A stretch of DNA of 64,000 nucleotides from Flavobacterium sp. (GTDB lineage Bacteria > Bacteroidota > Bacteroidia > Flavobacteriales > Flavobacteriaceae). Both the position numbers and the translations under genes were made by a program. Of the stretch, positions 38,501 to 46,116 are shown piece after piece. Numbering within the stretch: position 1 is the stretch's first letter; each line of letters opens with the position of its first letter. Under the pieces are notes generated by a model that was not told the origin of the DNA, did not search any database, and saw only the letters and a program-made list of their open reading frames with translations. The stretch spans positions 1 to 64,000 of the forward strand of contig JAGOAF010000001.1 in the NCBI GenBank assembly GCA_017984035.1. Reading direction: 5' to 3'.

Positions 38501-39705
38501 GTAGTCAAGATGACATTCGGTATGAAGCAGCCAAAAGGGGTTGGCTGACCAATTACCCAGATTTCAATCAGAATTTTACTCAAGTAAAGAATACTATTTT
38601 TAAAGCTACCGCTAATATTGATCTGCTTCCAGATTTAAAAATTGATTTGAGTTTAGACCGTTCGTATTCCGAAAATTTTTCAGAACAATATGATGTTGAT
38701 AATGGAATTTACAATGCAAGATCACCGTATAATTCAGGTATATTTTCAATTTCAACAGTACTTATTTCAACTTCTTTTGCGGCTAGCGATGCAGTTTCGT
38801 CATCTGCTTTTGACCAATTTAGAGCCAACCGAATACTTATTGCCAATCGTTTAGCAATAGCTCGGGGGATTGATATTGGAAACCCTGCTAATATAGATAA
38901 AGATGGATTTCCGTTAGGTTATGGGAAAAATAATCAAGCTGTTTTATTGCCAGCTTTCCTAGCAGCTTATTCAGGTTCAAAAGCAAATGATACTTCTTTA
39001 GGAATTTTTAAAACGGTTCCATTGCCAAATTGGACCTTACGATATAACGGTTTTATGCGCTACGAGTTTTTTAAGGAAAATTTCAAACGGGTATCATTTC
39101 AACATAGTTATAGATCATCGTATACAGTTAATGCTTTCCGTTCTAATTTTGAATACGATAACAATCCTAACGGAGTTGATAAAAATGGAAATTTCTTCAA
39201 TTCGACTATTATGTCTAACGTCAATTTAGTTGAGCAATTTAGTCCATTAGTGCGTATGGATTTTGAGTTGAAAAATTCGTTTAAAGTAATAACAGAAATA
39301 AAAAAAGACAGAGCGCTGTCTATGAGTTTTGATAATAATCTATTAACTGAGGTAAAGGGCGTAGAATATGTAATTGGGTTTGGTTACCGATTCAAAGATG
39401 TTATTTTTTCATCTCGTTTGGCAGATAATCCTACGGGTATCATTAAGAGTGACATCAATTTAAAAGCAGATATTTCTTTGCGTGATAATCAGACACTAGT
39501 TCGTTATTTGGATTATAATAAGAATCAGTTGGCTGCTGGTCAAAATATATGGTCATTGAAAGTGACGGCAGATTATTCGCTGAGTAAAAACCTAACTACA
39601 ATATTTTATTACGATCATTCTTTTTCAAAAGCCGTCGTATCTACTACCTTTCCTTTAACAAATATTCGTTCTGGATTCACATTGCGTTATAATTTTGGAA
39701 ATTAA
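32542..39705 (+). CDS. sprA: Type IX secretion/gliding motility outer-membrane translocon protein SprA
   Basis: About 2387 residues, a size and composition typical of SprA (SOV), the very large outer-membrane barrel that is the conducting channel of the type IX secretion system. I start at ATG 32542, where a good signal peptide begins (NKICHLLLILFSTCVVQAQ); an in-frame TTG at 32518 directly after the ruvA stop adds eight polar residues and is unlikely. Many alternating amphipathic segments and repeated motifs such as DDFEGSQSTIDMRSP and QFWVLDPF are visible. The chain ends in a strand-like GFTLRYNFGN. No truncation or frameshift over 7 kb. Confidence 0.95.
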   Translation: MNKICHLLLILFSTCVVQAQVAPVVQDTIKKGFSIGKIKLKDPKSILSGYTYDPETDRYVYTNSVDGFTIDYPIILTPQEYESLVLKESMRTYFRKKSDAVDGKKDGAEEAKKDLLPRYYVKSGLFETIFGGNTIDVKPTGSVEMDLGFRYTKQDNPSFSPRNRTTTTFDFNQRISLGLTGKVGKRLSVNANYDTQSTFSFQNLFKIAYDPSYSASEDAIIQNIEIGNVSMPLNSTLIRGAQSLFGVKTKLQFGKTSVTGVFSEQKSQTKSVVAEGGGTVQNFDIFALDYDSDRHFFLSQFFRNKYDTALKNYPFIDSRVQITRLEVWVTNRQNRITTTNNNIRNIIALQDLGESQLSGVPDEEIVVKNPPTGMFNQLPNAPTDNKNNDYDPDQIKDGTGLLNSNIREMATAQAGFNASVSEGQDYSKLENARKLNPNEYTFHPQLGYISLQQKLTNDEVLAVAYQYTIGDQVYQVGEFGNDGIDATVVTGSSPTTQAIITQSLILKLLKSNLTNVKNPIWNLMMKNIYQIPGGYQLKKEDFRFNILYADPSPINYISPVTGTTFPVNPIPENKVAETPLLKVFNLDKLNYNNDPQIGGDGFFDFMPGLTIDAQNGRIIFTVKEPFGELLFSKLKNTGSAESYNSVDSYNPNQKKYVFRNMYRNTQSAALQDSEKNKFLLRGKYKSSTGEGIPIGAFNVPQGSVKVSAAGRVLVEGVDYSVNYQLGRVQILDASLQASNTPIEVSLENNSIFGQQTRRFMGVNVEHKISDQFLVGATFLKMTERPFTQKSSFGQESVNNSIFGVNTAFSKEVPFLTRLANKLPNIDTDVPSNLSIKGEIAFLQPDTPKADQFQGESTIYVDDFEGSQSTIDMRSPLAWSLSSTPVNDPESRYNFNESANDLSYGFKRAKLAWYTVDPVFYTQKPTGISNSDLSLNSTRRIFSQELYPLTDIAQGQTQVISTLDLNYYPSERGPYNNNTAVNLNPRDNFGGIMRAINSTNFEQGNVEYIQFWVLDPFVGNGATKSSNSGKIYFNLGEISEDVLKDGRKQYENGLGPDQVVTNPRPLWGDVPASQSLIYTFDTNSTNRSNQDIGLDGLKNDDEAATYSNFATETDPAADDYKYYLNTSGDVLERYKNYNGTDGNSAVSIDTPNRGATTLPDVEDINRDNTMNTINAYYEYSIDMKPAMEVGQNFVTDIRNTQVELPDGSTTEARWIQFKIPVSQPQNTIGNITDFRSIRFMRLFMTGFANPITVRFGALELVRGEWRRFTNTLQATDTNVDDDRTELDVLAVNLQQNNERCPINYITPPGVVREQLYNNNTVINQDEQSLSLRVGGEGLEPKDARGVFKNISVDMRQFNKLKMFIHAESLPNEIAIRDNQMIGFIRIGNDFTQNFYQIEIPLKVTLPSSSSNSNCSPLSPEVVWPEENQIDLALELLTQLKIKAMGIDPTTLPQDGIYYQNEEELDPKLANKPNKLRLGIKGNPNFGLVRTLMVGVKSNEVARRIKGEVWFNELRLADMDNKGGMAAILNVDSNMADLVTVSASGKKTTIGFGNLEQGPNERSREDIQQYNIVTNINLGRLLPKKWGVNLPFNYGVGEEIITPEYDPFNQDIRLNQLFDTATDADRKANIRNRAIDYTKRTSINFIGVRKEKNPKSKSHLYDLENFTFSQSINEVQRHDFEIEERTDQQVTTSVDFAYSFNSKPLEPFSKVAFMKKSNYWKLLQDFNFNFLPASISFNSDIIRQYNRQQFRQVEGVEGIGLDALYRRNYAFNYQYGFNYNLTKALKLNYSASSGNIVKSYLNADNSSNNELTVWDDYWNIGTPNQHQQQLVVNYEIPINKIPVFSFIKANYSYTADYSWQRTSEALSQIEIEGASYNLGNTIQNANSNNLNATLNMENLYRFLGLTKSKSFANSRPKPIVAPKPGEKMVRSIAIQKSSNPFMDAFIGVVTAVKNIQMNYTQNSGTVLPGYTPGIGFFGSSKPTLGFVFGSQDDIRYEAAKRGWLTNYPDFNQNFTQVKNTIFKATANIDLLPDLKIDLSLDRSYSENFSEQYDVDNGIYNARSPYNSGIFSISTVLISTSFAASDAVSSSAFDQFRANRILIANRLAIARGIDIGNPANIDKDGFPLGYGKNNQAVLLPAFLAAYSGSKANDTSLGIFKTVPLPNWTLRYNGFMRYEFFKENFKRVSFQHSYRSSYTVNAFRSNFEYDNNPNGVDKNGNFFNSTIMSNVNLVEQFSPLVRMDFELKNSFKVITEIKKDRALSMSFDNNLLTEVKGVEYVIGFGYRFKDVIFSSRLADNPTGIIKSDINLKADISLRDNQTLVRYLDYNKNQLAAGQNIWSLKVTADYSLSKNLTTIFYYDHSFSKAVVSTTFPLTNIRSGFTLRYNFGN

Positions 39706-39740
39706 TTTTTAATTGTAATTCAAATTTCGAACGAAGATGT

Positions 39741-39748
39741 TACATTTG
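39741..39748 (+). promoter_or_regulatory. -7 box of gcvH promoter
   Basis: TACATTTG, an exact TAnnTTTG match, 39 bases before the gcvH ATG and after the sprA stop. It allows gcvH to be expressed separately from sprA. Confidence 0.5.
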
Positions 39749-39787
39749 TACTCTGAAATTCAATAATTAATTTTATATATACACAGT

Positions 39788-40168
39788 ATGAATATACCTG
39801 CAAATTTAAAGTACACAAAAGATCATGAATGGGTTAGCATCGATGGAGATGTTGCTACAGTTGGAATTACTGATTTCGCTCAAAAAGAATTGGGAGATAT
39901 TGTTTATGTGGAAGTAGAAACTCTAGATCAAACATTAGCTAAAGATGAGGTTTTTGGAACAGTAGAAGCTGTAAAAACAGTATCTGATTTGTTTTTGCCT
40001 TTGTCAGGAGAAATTATTGAATTCAATGATGCATTAGAAAGTGCACCTGAAAGCGTAAATTCAGATCCTTATGGAGCGGGTTGGATGATTAAAGTCAAAG
40101 TGTCGGATTTAGGAGAAGTAGATTCATTACTTTCAAATGAGGCTTACAAAGAATTAATTGGTGCTTAA
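39788..40168 (+). CDS. gcvH: Glycine cleavage system H protein
   Basis: 126 residues. The lipoyl carrier of the glycine cleavage system shuttles the aminomethyl group between P, T and L proteins. Lipoylation Lys lies in [16 protein letters not shown], about residue 63. Characteristic start [11 protein letters not shown] and end region [14 protein letters not shown] are present. No gcvP or gcvT gene is in this window. Its stop overlaps the start of the VanZ gene by about 8 bases. Confidence 0.97.
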   Translation: MNIPANLKYTKDHEWVSIDGDVATVGITDFAQKELGDIVYVEVETLDQTLAKDEVFGTVEAVKTVSDLFLPLSGEIIEFNDALESAPESVNSDPYGAGWMIKVKVSDLGEVDSLLSNEAYKELIGA

Positions 40169-40550
40169 AAATATTTTTTTTTGGATTGCTTTGTGTTGGA
40201 CTCTTGTGGTAGCTTACTTTTGTTTAGTGCCGTCCTCAGAAATCCCATCGGTTACTATTCCAAATCTAGATAAGTTAGTTCATTCCTTTTTTCATTTTGT
40301 ATTTACGATACTCTGGTTTTTATTTTTTAAAAAACAGGTGAAAAAGAGAAATCAAACGAAATTATTAGTCGGAGCTGTATTTTTTTCATTTTTTTTCGGT
40401 GTTGGAATTGAAGTGCTTCAGTCGCGACTGACAAGTACAAGAAATGGAGATTTTTTTGATGTTTTGGCTAATTTTTCCGGAGCTATTTTAGCGTTTGTAT
40501 TTGTATTTATAGCAAAACAAATTAAAAATAACCAATCCTATAATACATAA
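40161..40550 (+). CDS. VanZ-like family membrane protein
   Basis: 129 residues from GTG 40161 (TTG 40158 is equally in frame). Four hydrophobic helices with the VanZ-type pattern: [26 protein letters not shown] with a conserved His, then [29 protein letters not shown], the Glu/Arg/Asp signature of the family. Its function is not established; relatives are named after a teicoplanin-resistance accessory protein. It overlaps gcvH by 8 bases, a pairing common in this bacterial group. A terminator follows immediately. Confidence 0.85.
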   Translation: MLKNIFFWIALCWTLVVAYFCLVPSSEIPSVTIPNLDKLVHSFFHFVFTILWFLFFKKQVKKRNQTKLLVGAVFFSFFFGVGIEVLQSRLTSTRNGDFFDVLANFSGAILAFVFVFIAKQIKNNQSYNT

Positions 40551-40551
40551 C

Positions 40552-40578
40552 AAAGTCCCACCTAGGTGGGACTTTTTT
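40552..40578 (+). terminator. Terminator after gcvH-vanZ
   Basis: AAAGTCCCACC / GGTGGGACTTT inverted repeat closing on TA, followed by T, starting 2 bases after the VanZ stop. It ends 12 bases before the next ATG. Confidence 0.9.
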
Positions 40579-40589
40579 GTAGAAAGAAT

Positions 40590-41729
40590 ATGAAATTACA
40601 ATCCACGACTGTTATATCTTTTGCATTATTTCTGATTACTTTGTCGGTTAATTTGTCCATGCCATTATTTCGACCTTATGCAGAATTAGCGGGTTTTAAT
40701 AATGGGCAAACGTCCTTAGTTTTATCGGCTTATATTCTTGGGATGTTGCCTTGCTATGTGTTTTTAGGTGGAATTTCAGATCGAATAGGCCGCAAACCTG
40801 TTTTGATTTTTAGTCTTTTCTTGGCTTTGTGTTCCAATGTAATTATTACTGTTTTCCCTACCGTTTATGCGTTAATTTTTGCTCGATTTTTTCAAGGCGT
40901 CGCATTGGCACTTAGTATGGGAACAGGAACCGCTTACATCGCAGAATTACTCCGCCTCGACCCTAAAGCATCCGTTCGTGCTGCTAATGCTACATCTATG
41001 GCTACTGCGATTGGATTTAGTGGCGGTGCTTTTATGACCAGTATCGCTTTATTAATTCAATTTTCGTATTTACCGTTCACTTACTTTATAGCGGTTGCAA
41101 TTACAATATTGGGATTAATTATGACTTTTTTTCTACCTAAATTACCGCCAATCGGAGGATCACTAGTTCGATTGCCCTATTTTCCAAAAGGGTCTTTCCC
41201 GATTAATTTATCGATTGCTATTTGTTGGGCTACGACAGGTGTAGTTATTGCAATTATTCCAACGCAATTAGCCACCTTCGAACTTACAGCCTATGCCGGT
41301 TTTTGTTTGGTGCTAATCAATTGGACTGGTGGTTTTTTACAACCCATTATTCGAAAACATTTTCAACCCTCAACAAGTTTAAAATTAGGATTTGCAATTA
41401 TACCTATTGGTTTTGGAATCGTAATTGTAGGATCCTACTTTGGTATATTGCCATTAGTATTATTGGGAACGGCCTGCATTGGCTTGGCGGCATATGGATT
41501 TAGTTATCAAGGCGGTTTAGCACTTATAGCCGATTTGGGAGGCCAGCAAAAAGCAAGAGCGGTATCAGGCTATATGTTTTTCGGCTATGTTGGTTTTGGA
41601 ATACCAGCAGTTGTACTTGGATTTTTAGCAGATTCAATTGGAATTATAGCTTCTTTAATTGTTTTTGAAATTGCAATTATTACACTTAGTTTGTATTTGT
41701 ATTATACCTTTGATCAGCTAAAAAAATAA
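40590..41729 (+). CDS. MFS transporter, substrate unknown
   Basis: 379 residues from ATG 40590. The open frame continues upstream to a GTG at 40566, but that codon lies inside the terminator stem and adds only polar residues. About 12 membrane helices; the MFS loop motif GGISDRIGRKPVLIF follows helix 2 and GTGTAYIAELL marks helix 4. The overall form resembles drug/metabolite efflux-type MFS proteins, but no substrate signature was recognised. It stands alone between a terminator and the ctaB promoter. Confidence 0.85.
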   Translation: MKLQSTTVISFALFLITLSVNLSMPLFRPYAELAGFNNGQTSLVLSAYILGMLPCYVFLGGISDRIGRKPVLIFSLFLALCSNVIITVFPTVYALIFARFFQGVALALSMGTGTAYIAELLRLDPKASVRAANATSMATAIGFSGGAFMTSIALLIQFSYLPFTYFIAVAITILGLIMTFFLPKLPPIGGSLVRLPYFPKGSFPINLSIAICWATTGVVIAIIPTQLATFELTAYAGFCLVLINWTGGFLQPIIRKHFQPSTSLKLGFAIIPIGFGIVIVGSYFGILPLVLLGTACIGLAAYGFSYQGGLALIADLGGQQKARAVSGYMFFGYVGFGIPAVVLGFLADSIGIIASLIVFEIAIITLSLYLYYTFDQLKK

Positions 41730-41797
41730 TTATATTCGAAGTATTTTTTTCTAAAAAAAATCTAAAAATCAAGCTCTAAATTCCGTAATCTTATTTG

Positions 41798-41805
41798 TAT
41801 CTTTG
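41798..41805 (+). promoter_or_regulatory. -7 box of ctaB promoter
   Basis: TATCTTTG, an exact TAnnTTTG match, 22 bases before TTG 41828. It overlaps the more upstream TTG 41795, arguing against that start. Confidence 0.6.
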
Positions 41806-41827
41806 CACCAGTTTTATACCAATTACA

Positions 41828-42718
41828 TTGAATACAATTTCACTCAAAGCTATTTATTTTGATTTCAAAGCGATTACTAAAGCAGGTCTTGCGGTTAGTG
41901 TCGTTTTTTCATCTATCGCAGGTTTTTTGCTTGGCGTAACTGATTTGGCATCATTAAGCGGTATTGTTCTTTTAAAATTAATTATTGGGGGGTATTGTAT
42001 GGTTGGTGCTTCTAATGCATTCAATCAAGTGATTGAAAAAGATTTAGATGCCTTGATGGATCGGACCAAAAACAGACCAATACCGTCAGGTAGGATGGAG
42101 GCTAATATAGCTTTGATAATTGCTGTTGTACTTACTATTTTAGGTATTGTTTTACTGTATACAATCAATCCAAAATCGGCCATGTTTGGTGCGATTTCAA
42201 TATTTTTATACACAAGTGTCTATACGCCTTTAAAAACAGTTACCTCACTTTCGGTTTTCGTAGGTGCTTTTCCCGGAGCCATACCTTTTATGTTGGGTTG
42301 GGTTGCGGCAACCAATAATTTCGGAATCGAAGCAGGAACTTTGTTTTTGATTCAGTTTTTTTGGCAGTTTCCTCACTTTTGGGCAATTGGTTGGTTTTTA
42401 TATGAAGATTATGAAAAAGCAGGTTTCTTTATGTTGCCAACAGGCAAGAAAGATAAAGGAACAGCCATGCAAGTTATTTTGTATACGATTTGGTTAATAG
42501 TTGCATCTCTTTTGCCGGTATTGGGATATACAGGGCAGTTATATATTACGCCAATAGCTGCGGTAGTAGTTTTATTACTTGGGCTTTGGATGTTGTTTTA
42601 TGCAATCCGATTGTACCAATTAAGAACCGCAAAAGCAGCAAGAACTTTAATGCTAGTTAGTGTTTCCTACATTACACTATTACAATTAGTTTATATATTT
42701 GACAAATTTTTAAGATAG
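41828..42718 (+). CDS. ctaB: Protoheme IX farnesyltransferase (heme O synthase)
   Basis: About 296 residues from TTG 41828, which follows the -7 box with a normal leader. The frame is open to TTG 41795, but that would lie in the promoter. A UbiA-type polyprenyltransferase with the first Asp-rich motif NQVIEKDLDALMDRTKNRPIP and the second loop YEDYEKAGFFMLP, in about 8-9 helices. It adds a farnesyl group to protoheme to make heme O, precursor of heme A for the a-type oxidase encoded at 1-3213 and 42721-44701. It is first in the oxidase assembly gene run; the next gene is 2 bases away. Confidence 0.95.
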   Translation: MNTISLKAIYFDFKAITKAGLAVSVVFSSIAGFLLGVTDLASLSGIVLLKLIIGGYCMVGASNAFNQVIEKDLDALMDRTKNRPIPSGRMEANIALIIAVVLTILGIVLLYTINPKSAMFGAISIFLYTSVYTPLKTVTSLSVFVGAFPGAIPFMLGWVAATNNFGIEAGTLFLIQFFWQFPHFWAIGWFLYEDYEKAGFFMLPTGKKDKGTAMQVILYTIWLIVASLLPVLGYTGQLYITPIAAVVVLLLGLWMLFYAIRLYQLRTAKAARTLMLVSVSYITLLQLVYIFDKFLR

Positions 42719-42720
42719 TT

Positions 42721-43308
42721 ATGGATATGACAATGACACAAAACGAAGAAAAAATTAAAAAAGAGCGTTCAGCTAAATTAATTTTATTGTTTGCCATGGT
42801 AAGTATGACCATGATGTTTGCAGGATTAACTAGTGCCTTTGTAGTTAGTAAGTCAAGAGCAGATTGGTTGAAAGATTTTCAGTTGCCAACAGCATTTTAT
42901 TGGAGTACATTTGTAATTTTAAGTTGTAGTCTTACTTTTTTCTTGGCGAAAAAAGCCATAAAAAAAGACAATTATGCACAAACAACTTTAATGTTATTGT
43001 CTACATTATTCCTGGGAATTTTATTTGTGATTTTGCAATTTGCAGGTTTTGGACAGATTGTAGCAGAGGGTTATTATTTCACCGGACAAGCGAGTTCGAT
43101 TACCACTACCTTTTTATACATTGTAACGGTAATGCACTTATTGCACTTGGCGGGAGGGATAATTTCGCTATTAATTATAATTTATAATCATTTTAAACAA
43201 AAATACAATTCTACACAAACTCTTGGAATTGAACTAGGTGCGATGTATTGGCACTTTTTGGATATTCTATGGGTATATTTATTTTTATTTTTAATTTTCT
43301 TTAAATAA
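42721..43308 (+). CDS. Heme-copper oxidase subunit III, short paralogue
   Basis: 195 residues with five predicted helices: SAKLILLFAMVSMTMMFAG, FYWSTFVILSCSLTFFLA, the TTLMLLSTLFLGILFVILQFAGF block, TTFLYIVTVMHLLHLAGG and MYWHFLDILWVYLFLFL. HLLHLAGG and YWHFLDILWV are signature subunit III positions. Subunit III stabilises the subunit I core and its lipid and proton environment. It lies 2 bases behind ctaB; the next gene encodes a second, longer subunit III, so the complex may contain two different copies or alternate between them. Confidence 0.9.
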   Translation: MDMTMTQNEEKIKKERSAKLILLFAMVSMTMMFAGLTSAFVVSKSRADWLKDFQLPTAFYWSTFVILSCSLTFFLAKKAIKKDNYAQTTLMLLSTLFLGILFVILQFAGFGQIVAEGYYFTGQASSITTTFLYIVTVMHLLHLAGGIISLLIIIYNHFKQKYNSTQTLGIELGAMYWHFLDILWVYLFLFLIFFK

Positions 43309-43318
43309 GAAAAAAACG

Positions 43319-43326
43319 TAAATTTG
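43319..43326 (+). promoter_or_regulatory. Possible internal -7 box before the long subunit III gene
   Basis: TAAATTTG matches TAnnTTTG exactly, 25 bases before the ATG at 43352. It may give extra transcription of the downstream subunit genes. Confidence 0.4.
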
Positions 43327-43351
43327 GGAACTTTTTAACGAATTACTTTTT

Positions 43352-44329
43352 ATGGGAGCTACAGTTACTACTGCAAATAGTGAAGAAAAAACTTGGGGAG
43401 GCGGAAATGAGCCAATGGGAGCAAGTTATGGTAAATTAATGATGTGGTTTTTTATCGTATCAGATGCCTTAACATTCTCTGGATTTCTAGCAGCTTATGG
43501 TTTTTCTAGATTTAAATTTATTGAAACTTGGCCTTTGGCTGATGAAGTGTTTACACACTTTCCATTTTTACATGGAGTATCTGCTCCAATGTATTATGTG
43601 GCTTTGATGACATTTATATTGATTTTCTCCTCTGTTACAATGGTTTTAGCCGTTGATGCAGGACATCAATTAAACAAACAAAAAGTTACAATTTATATGT
43701 TTTTGACCATCATTGGTGGTTTAATTTTCGTTGGTTCTCAAGCTTGGGAATGGAAAAATTTCATCAAAGGCGAATATGGTGCTATCGAAACAAAAGGAGG
43801 TAGTTTACTTCAATTTGTTGACAAAGAAGGGCATAGAGTAGCCTTGGCTGACTTTGCTGCCACCTTGCCTGAAGAAAGAGAGCAATTGACAAGAAATAAA
43901 GGACGATGGTTTATGGAAGAAGCTACTTTACCAACGTATTCTGTTGCTGAAGTTCAAGCTGGTTTTGAGGCCCATCCTGATTTATTGATTAGAACTGAGA
44001 CAATCAATAAAGAAAAACAAAAAACAATTTTATCAAGAGAAGAATCTGTTGCAAGATTGAAAGATGCTGCAGTAGTTGTTGAAGGAGCTAATTTGATTAG
44101 AAACGAATACGGAAATAAATTGTTTGCTGATTTCTTTTTCTTTATTACAGGATTTCACGGATTTCACGTTTTCTCTGGAGTTATCATTAATATCATTATC
44201 TTTTTCAATGTTCTTTTAGGAACTTATGAAAAAAGAAAAAGCTATGAAATGGTAGAAAAAGTGGGGTTATACTGGCACTTTGTAGATTTAGTTTGGGTAT
44301 TTGTATTTACAGTATTCTATCTTGTTTAA
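43352..44329 (+). CDS. Heme-copper oxidase subunit III, long paralogue with hydrophilic insert
   Basis: 325 residues. The N-terminal and C-terminal parts carry the subunit III helices (KLMMWFFIVSDALTFSGFLAAYG; FFFFITGFHGFHVFSG; LYWHFVDLVWVFVFTVFYLV). Between them, residues about 140-250 form a polar stretch (IETKGGSLLQF to GNKLFAD) without helices, absent from ordinary subunit III and from the upstream paralogue. It probably forms a soluble domain, most likely periplasmic. It lies 43 bases behind the short copy and 21 before the subunit IV gene. Confidence 0.92.
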   Translation: MGATVTTANSEEKTWGGGNEPMGASYGKLMMWFFIVSDALTFSGFLAAYGFSRFKFIETWPLADEVFTHFPFLHGVSAPMYYVALMTFILIFSSVTMVLAVDAGHQLNKQKVTIYMFLTIIGGLIFVGSQAWEWKNFIKGEYGAIETKGGSLLQFVDKEGHRVALADFAATLPEEREQLTRNKGRWFMEEATLPTYSVAEVQAGFEAHPDLLIRTETINKEKQKTILSREESVARLKDAAVVVEGANLIRNEYGNKLFADFFFFITGFHGFHVFSGVIINIIIFFNVLLGTYEKRKSYEMVEKVGLYWHFVDLVWVFVFTVFYLV

Positions 44330-44350
44330 TTTTCAAAAAAAGTAATTATC

Positions 44351-44701
44351 ATGTCACACGATCACGTATCAAATACAAGTAGAATCTGGAAAGTTTTCGG
44401 GATTTTATCTGCTGTAACCATTATAGAAGTTATTTTAGGGATTATCAAGCCTGAGTCACTTCATATGACTAATTTTTTAGGAATGAATTTATTGAACTGG
44501 ATATTTTATGCTTTAACCATTTTTAAAGCGTATTATATTGTTTGGGCTTTCATGCACATTGAAGGAGAAAAAAGTTCTTTGCGAAATGCGGTGGTTTTTC
44601 CAGTTGTGTTTTTAGTACTGTATATTCTTTTTATTTTATTAACCGAAGGAGATTATATTTATGGGGTTTTTAAGAATTCTACTATAAAATGGAATTTTTA
44701 A
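44351..44701 (+). CDS. Cytochrome c oxidase subunit IV family protein
   Basis: 116 residues, three helices (WKVFGILSAVTIIEVILGI, WIFYALTIFKAYYIVWAFMHI, FPVVFLVLYILFILL) with the MHIEGEK loop typical of the prokaryotic subunit IV (COX4/CtaF type) family. The small subunit assists assembly of the CuB site in related oxidases. The His-containing N-terminus (SHDHVS) recalls the coxA leader. It is the last structural subunit gene; a terminator follows. Confidence 0.9.
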   Translation: MSHDHVSNTSRIWKVFGILSAVTIIEVILGIIKPESLHMTNFLGMNLLNWIFYALTIFKAYYIVWAFMHIEGEKSSLRNAVVFPVVFLVLYILFILLTEGDYIYGVFKNSTIKWNF

Positions 44702-44715
44702 CACGATATTAATTC

Positions 44716-44748
44716 AAAAAAGAGGTACGCTTTGCGTGCCTTTTTTTA
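44716..44748 (+). terminator. Terminator after oxidase subunit IV gene
   Basis: GGTACGC / GCGTGCC stem (one G-T pair) extended by A/T pairs, loop TTT, then a seven-T run, 15 bases after the stop. Confidence 0.85.
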
Positions 44749-44778
44749 TTTTTGTGCTTTATTAAACTGTTTGAACTT

Positions 44779-45420
44779 ATGAAAAAAAATATAGTTTTAT
44801 TTGTGCTATTTATTTTACCTATTGTTGCATATCTTTTTTTTGCATCAGGAGTCAACAGTTATACAAAACTACCTATTATAACTCCTAAAACAGCTGATTT
44901 TGGCAATTGGGAATCCCTAAGCGGAAAGAAAGTGAGTTTGGATGGTAAAGTCACTGTGCTTGGTTTTGGAGGAACTGAATTATTAAAAAATAGAGGTAAT
45001 TTATATAATTTAAATCAGAAAGTGTATCAGAGATACCACGGATTTAAAGATTTGCAGTTTGTTTACTTGTGCCCTATTGGGACGGAGAAAGATGCAGAGC
45101 GTATTTTTGAAGCATTAGGAACTTATACGGAAGTTGAGCAATGGCAATTTGTATTTGCCACACCTGAAGCAATTGCAGCATATTATAATCAATTACATTT
45201 AGTTGGTAAATTAAATGATAGTTTGGGAACATCTTTAATTTATATTCTTGATAAAGAAAGAAATCTAAGAGGAAGAAAAGCAAACAAAGACTACAAAGAG
45301 GGATACGATACCTTTCATCCTGCAGAATTAAGTAATGAAATGTTAGATGATTTTAAAGTGATTTTATACGAATATCGTGCAGCACTTAAGAAAAATAATA
45401 ATGCCTCAAGAAAAATTTAA
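44779..45420 (+). CDS. SCO-like thioredoxin-fold protein without the copper-binding cysteines
   Basis: 213 residues from ATG 44779; the frame opens earlier, but the signal-anchor (KKNIVLFVLFILPIVAYLFF) starts here. The rest reads like a thioredoxin-fold SCO relative: KVSLDGKVTVLGFGG, FVYLCPIG, SLGTSLIYILDKERNLRGR. Where SCO has the copper-binding CxxxC, this protein has GGTELLKNRGN, and no conserved His follows. The only Cys is in VYLCPIG. It lies 10 bases upstream of a canonical SCO gene, so it probably takes part in oxidase assembly without binding copper in the usual way. The family call is an inference from position, length and strand pattern. Confidence 0.65.
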   Translation: MKKNIVLFVLFILPIVAYLFFASGVNSYTKLPIITPKTADFGNWESLSGKKVSLDGKVTVLGFGGTELLKNRGNLYNLNQKVYQRYHGFKDLQFVYLCPIGTEKDAERIFEALGTYTEVEQWQFVFATPEAIAAYYNQLHLVGKLNDSLGTSLIYILDKERNLRGRKANKDYKEGYDTFHPAELSNEMLDDFKVILYEYRAALKKNNNASRKI

Positions 45421-45430
45421 TTGAAGTAGC

Positions 45431-46114
45431 ATGAAAAACAAATCTTATATAGGGATCTCATTTATTATTTTAGTTTTCGGAATATTAGTTGTTCCTACCA
45501 TTGTTGAAAGAGTTCAAAAAGGAACTGTAACTTCTGCAGATCGTTTGGATAAAGTAAATAATGGTGAATCTAATAATGAAAGTTTGGTTACAATTGGACC
45601 CTGTCCAGAATTTGAATTAACGAATCAGCATAATTTGAAAGTTACAAATGCAACTTTCAAAGGAAAGGTGTATGTTATTGAGTTCTTTTTTACTAGTTGT
45701 CCAACAATTTGTCCAAAAATGAATCAAAGTATGTTAGTTATCGAAAAACAGTTTTTTGGTAATCCTAATTTTGGTATTGCATCTATTAGTATTGATCCAG
45801 AAACGGATACTCCTAAGGTGTTGAAAGAACACGCTTCTGTACTTGGTGTTACTTCATCTAACTGGCATTTTTTAACAGGAGATAAAGATTATATTTTTAA
45901 TTTAGCCAACAAAGGATTTAATTTGTATGCTGGAGAGAATAGTAAAGTAAGTGGTGGATTTGAGCATTCAGGACTTTTTGCTTTGATTGATAAAAAAGGA
46001 AATATTCGTTGTCGTAAAGATCAATATGGAAATCCTATTTTATATTATGATGGATTGGAGGCTAAAGGTGTAAAAGAAATTCAAGAAGATATTAAACTAT
46101 TATTAAACGAATAA
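45431..46114 (+). CDS. SCO1/SenC/PrrC copper chaperone for cytochrome oxidase
   Basis: 227 residues. N-terminal membrane anchor (ISFIILVFGILVVPTIV) and a thioredoxin-fold domain outside the cytoplasm with the copper-binding TSCPTICPKM (CxxxC) and the third ligand His in FEHSGLFALID. SISIDPETDTP is the typical SCO strand-turn. It delivers copper to the CuA centre of subunit II or keeps its cysteines reduced. It is the second of two SCO-like genes in tandem, followed 2 bases later by DUF420. Confidence 0.93.
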   Translation: MKNKSYIGISFIILVFGILVVPTIVERVQKGTVTSADRLDKVNNGESNNESLVTIGPCPEFELTNQHNLKVTNATFKGKVYVIEFFFTSCPTICPKMNQSMLVIEKQFFGNPNFGIASISIDPETDTPKVLKEHASVLGVTSSNWHFLTGDKDYIFNLANKGFNLYAGENSKVSGGFEHSGLFALIDKKGNIRCRKDQYGNPILYYDGLEAKGVKEIQEDIKLLLNE

Positions 46115-46116
46115 TT

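Noticed and set aside
40566..40589. GTG start extending the MFS protein upstream
   Set aside because: The codon lies inside the terminator stem after the VanZ gene and adds eight polar residues; ATG 40590 gives a normal MFS N-terminus.
41739..41768. A/T-only inverted repeat after the MFS gene as a terminator
   Set aside because: The stem contains almost no G or C, so stability is doubtful.
41795..41827. TTG start of CtaB at 41795
   Set aside because: Overlaps the TATCTTTG promoter box; TTG 41828 matches the usual family start.
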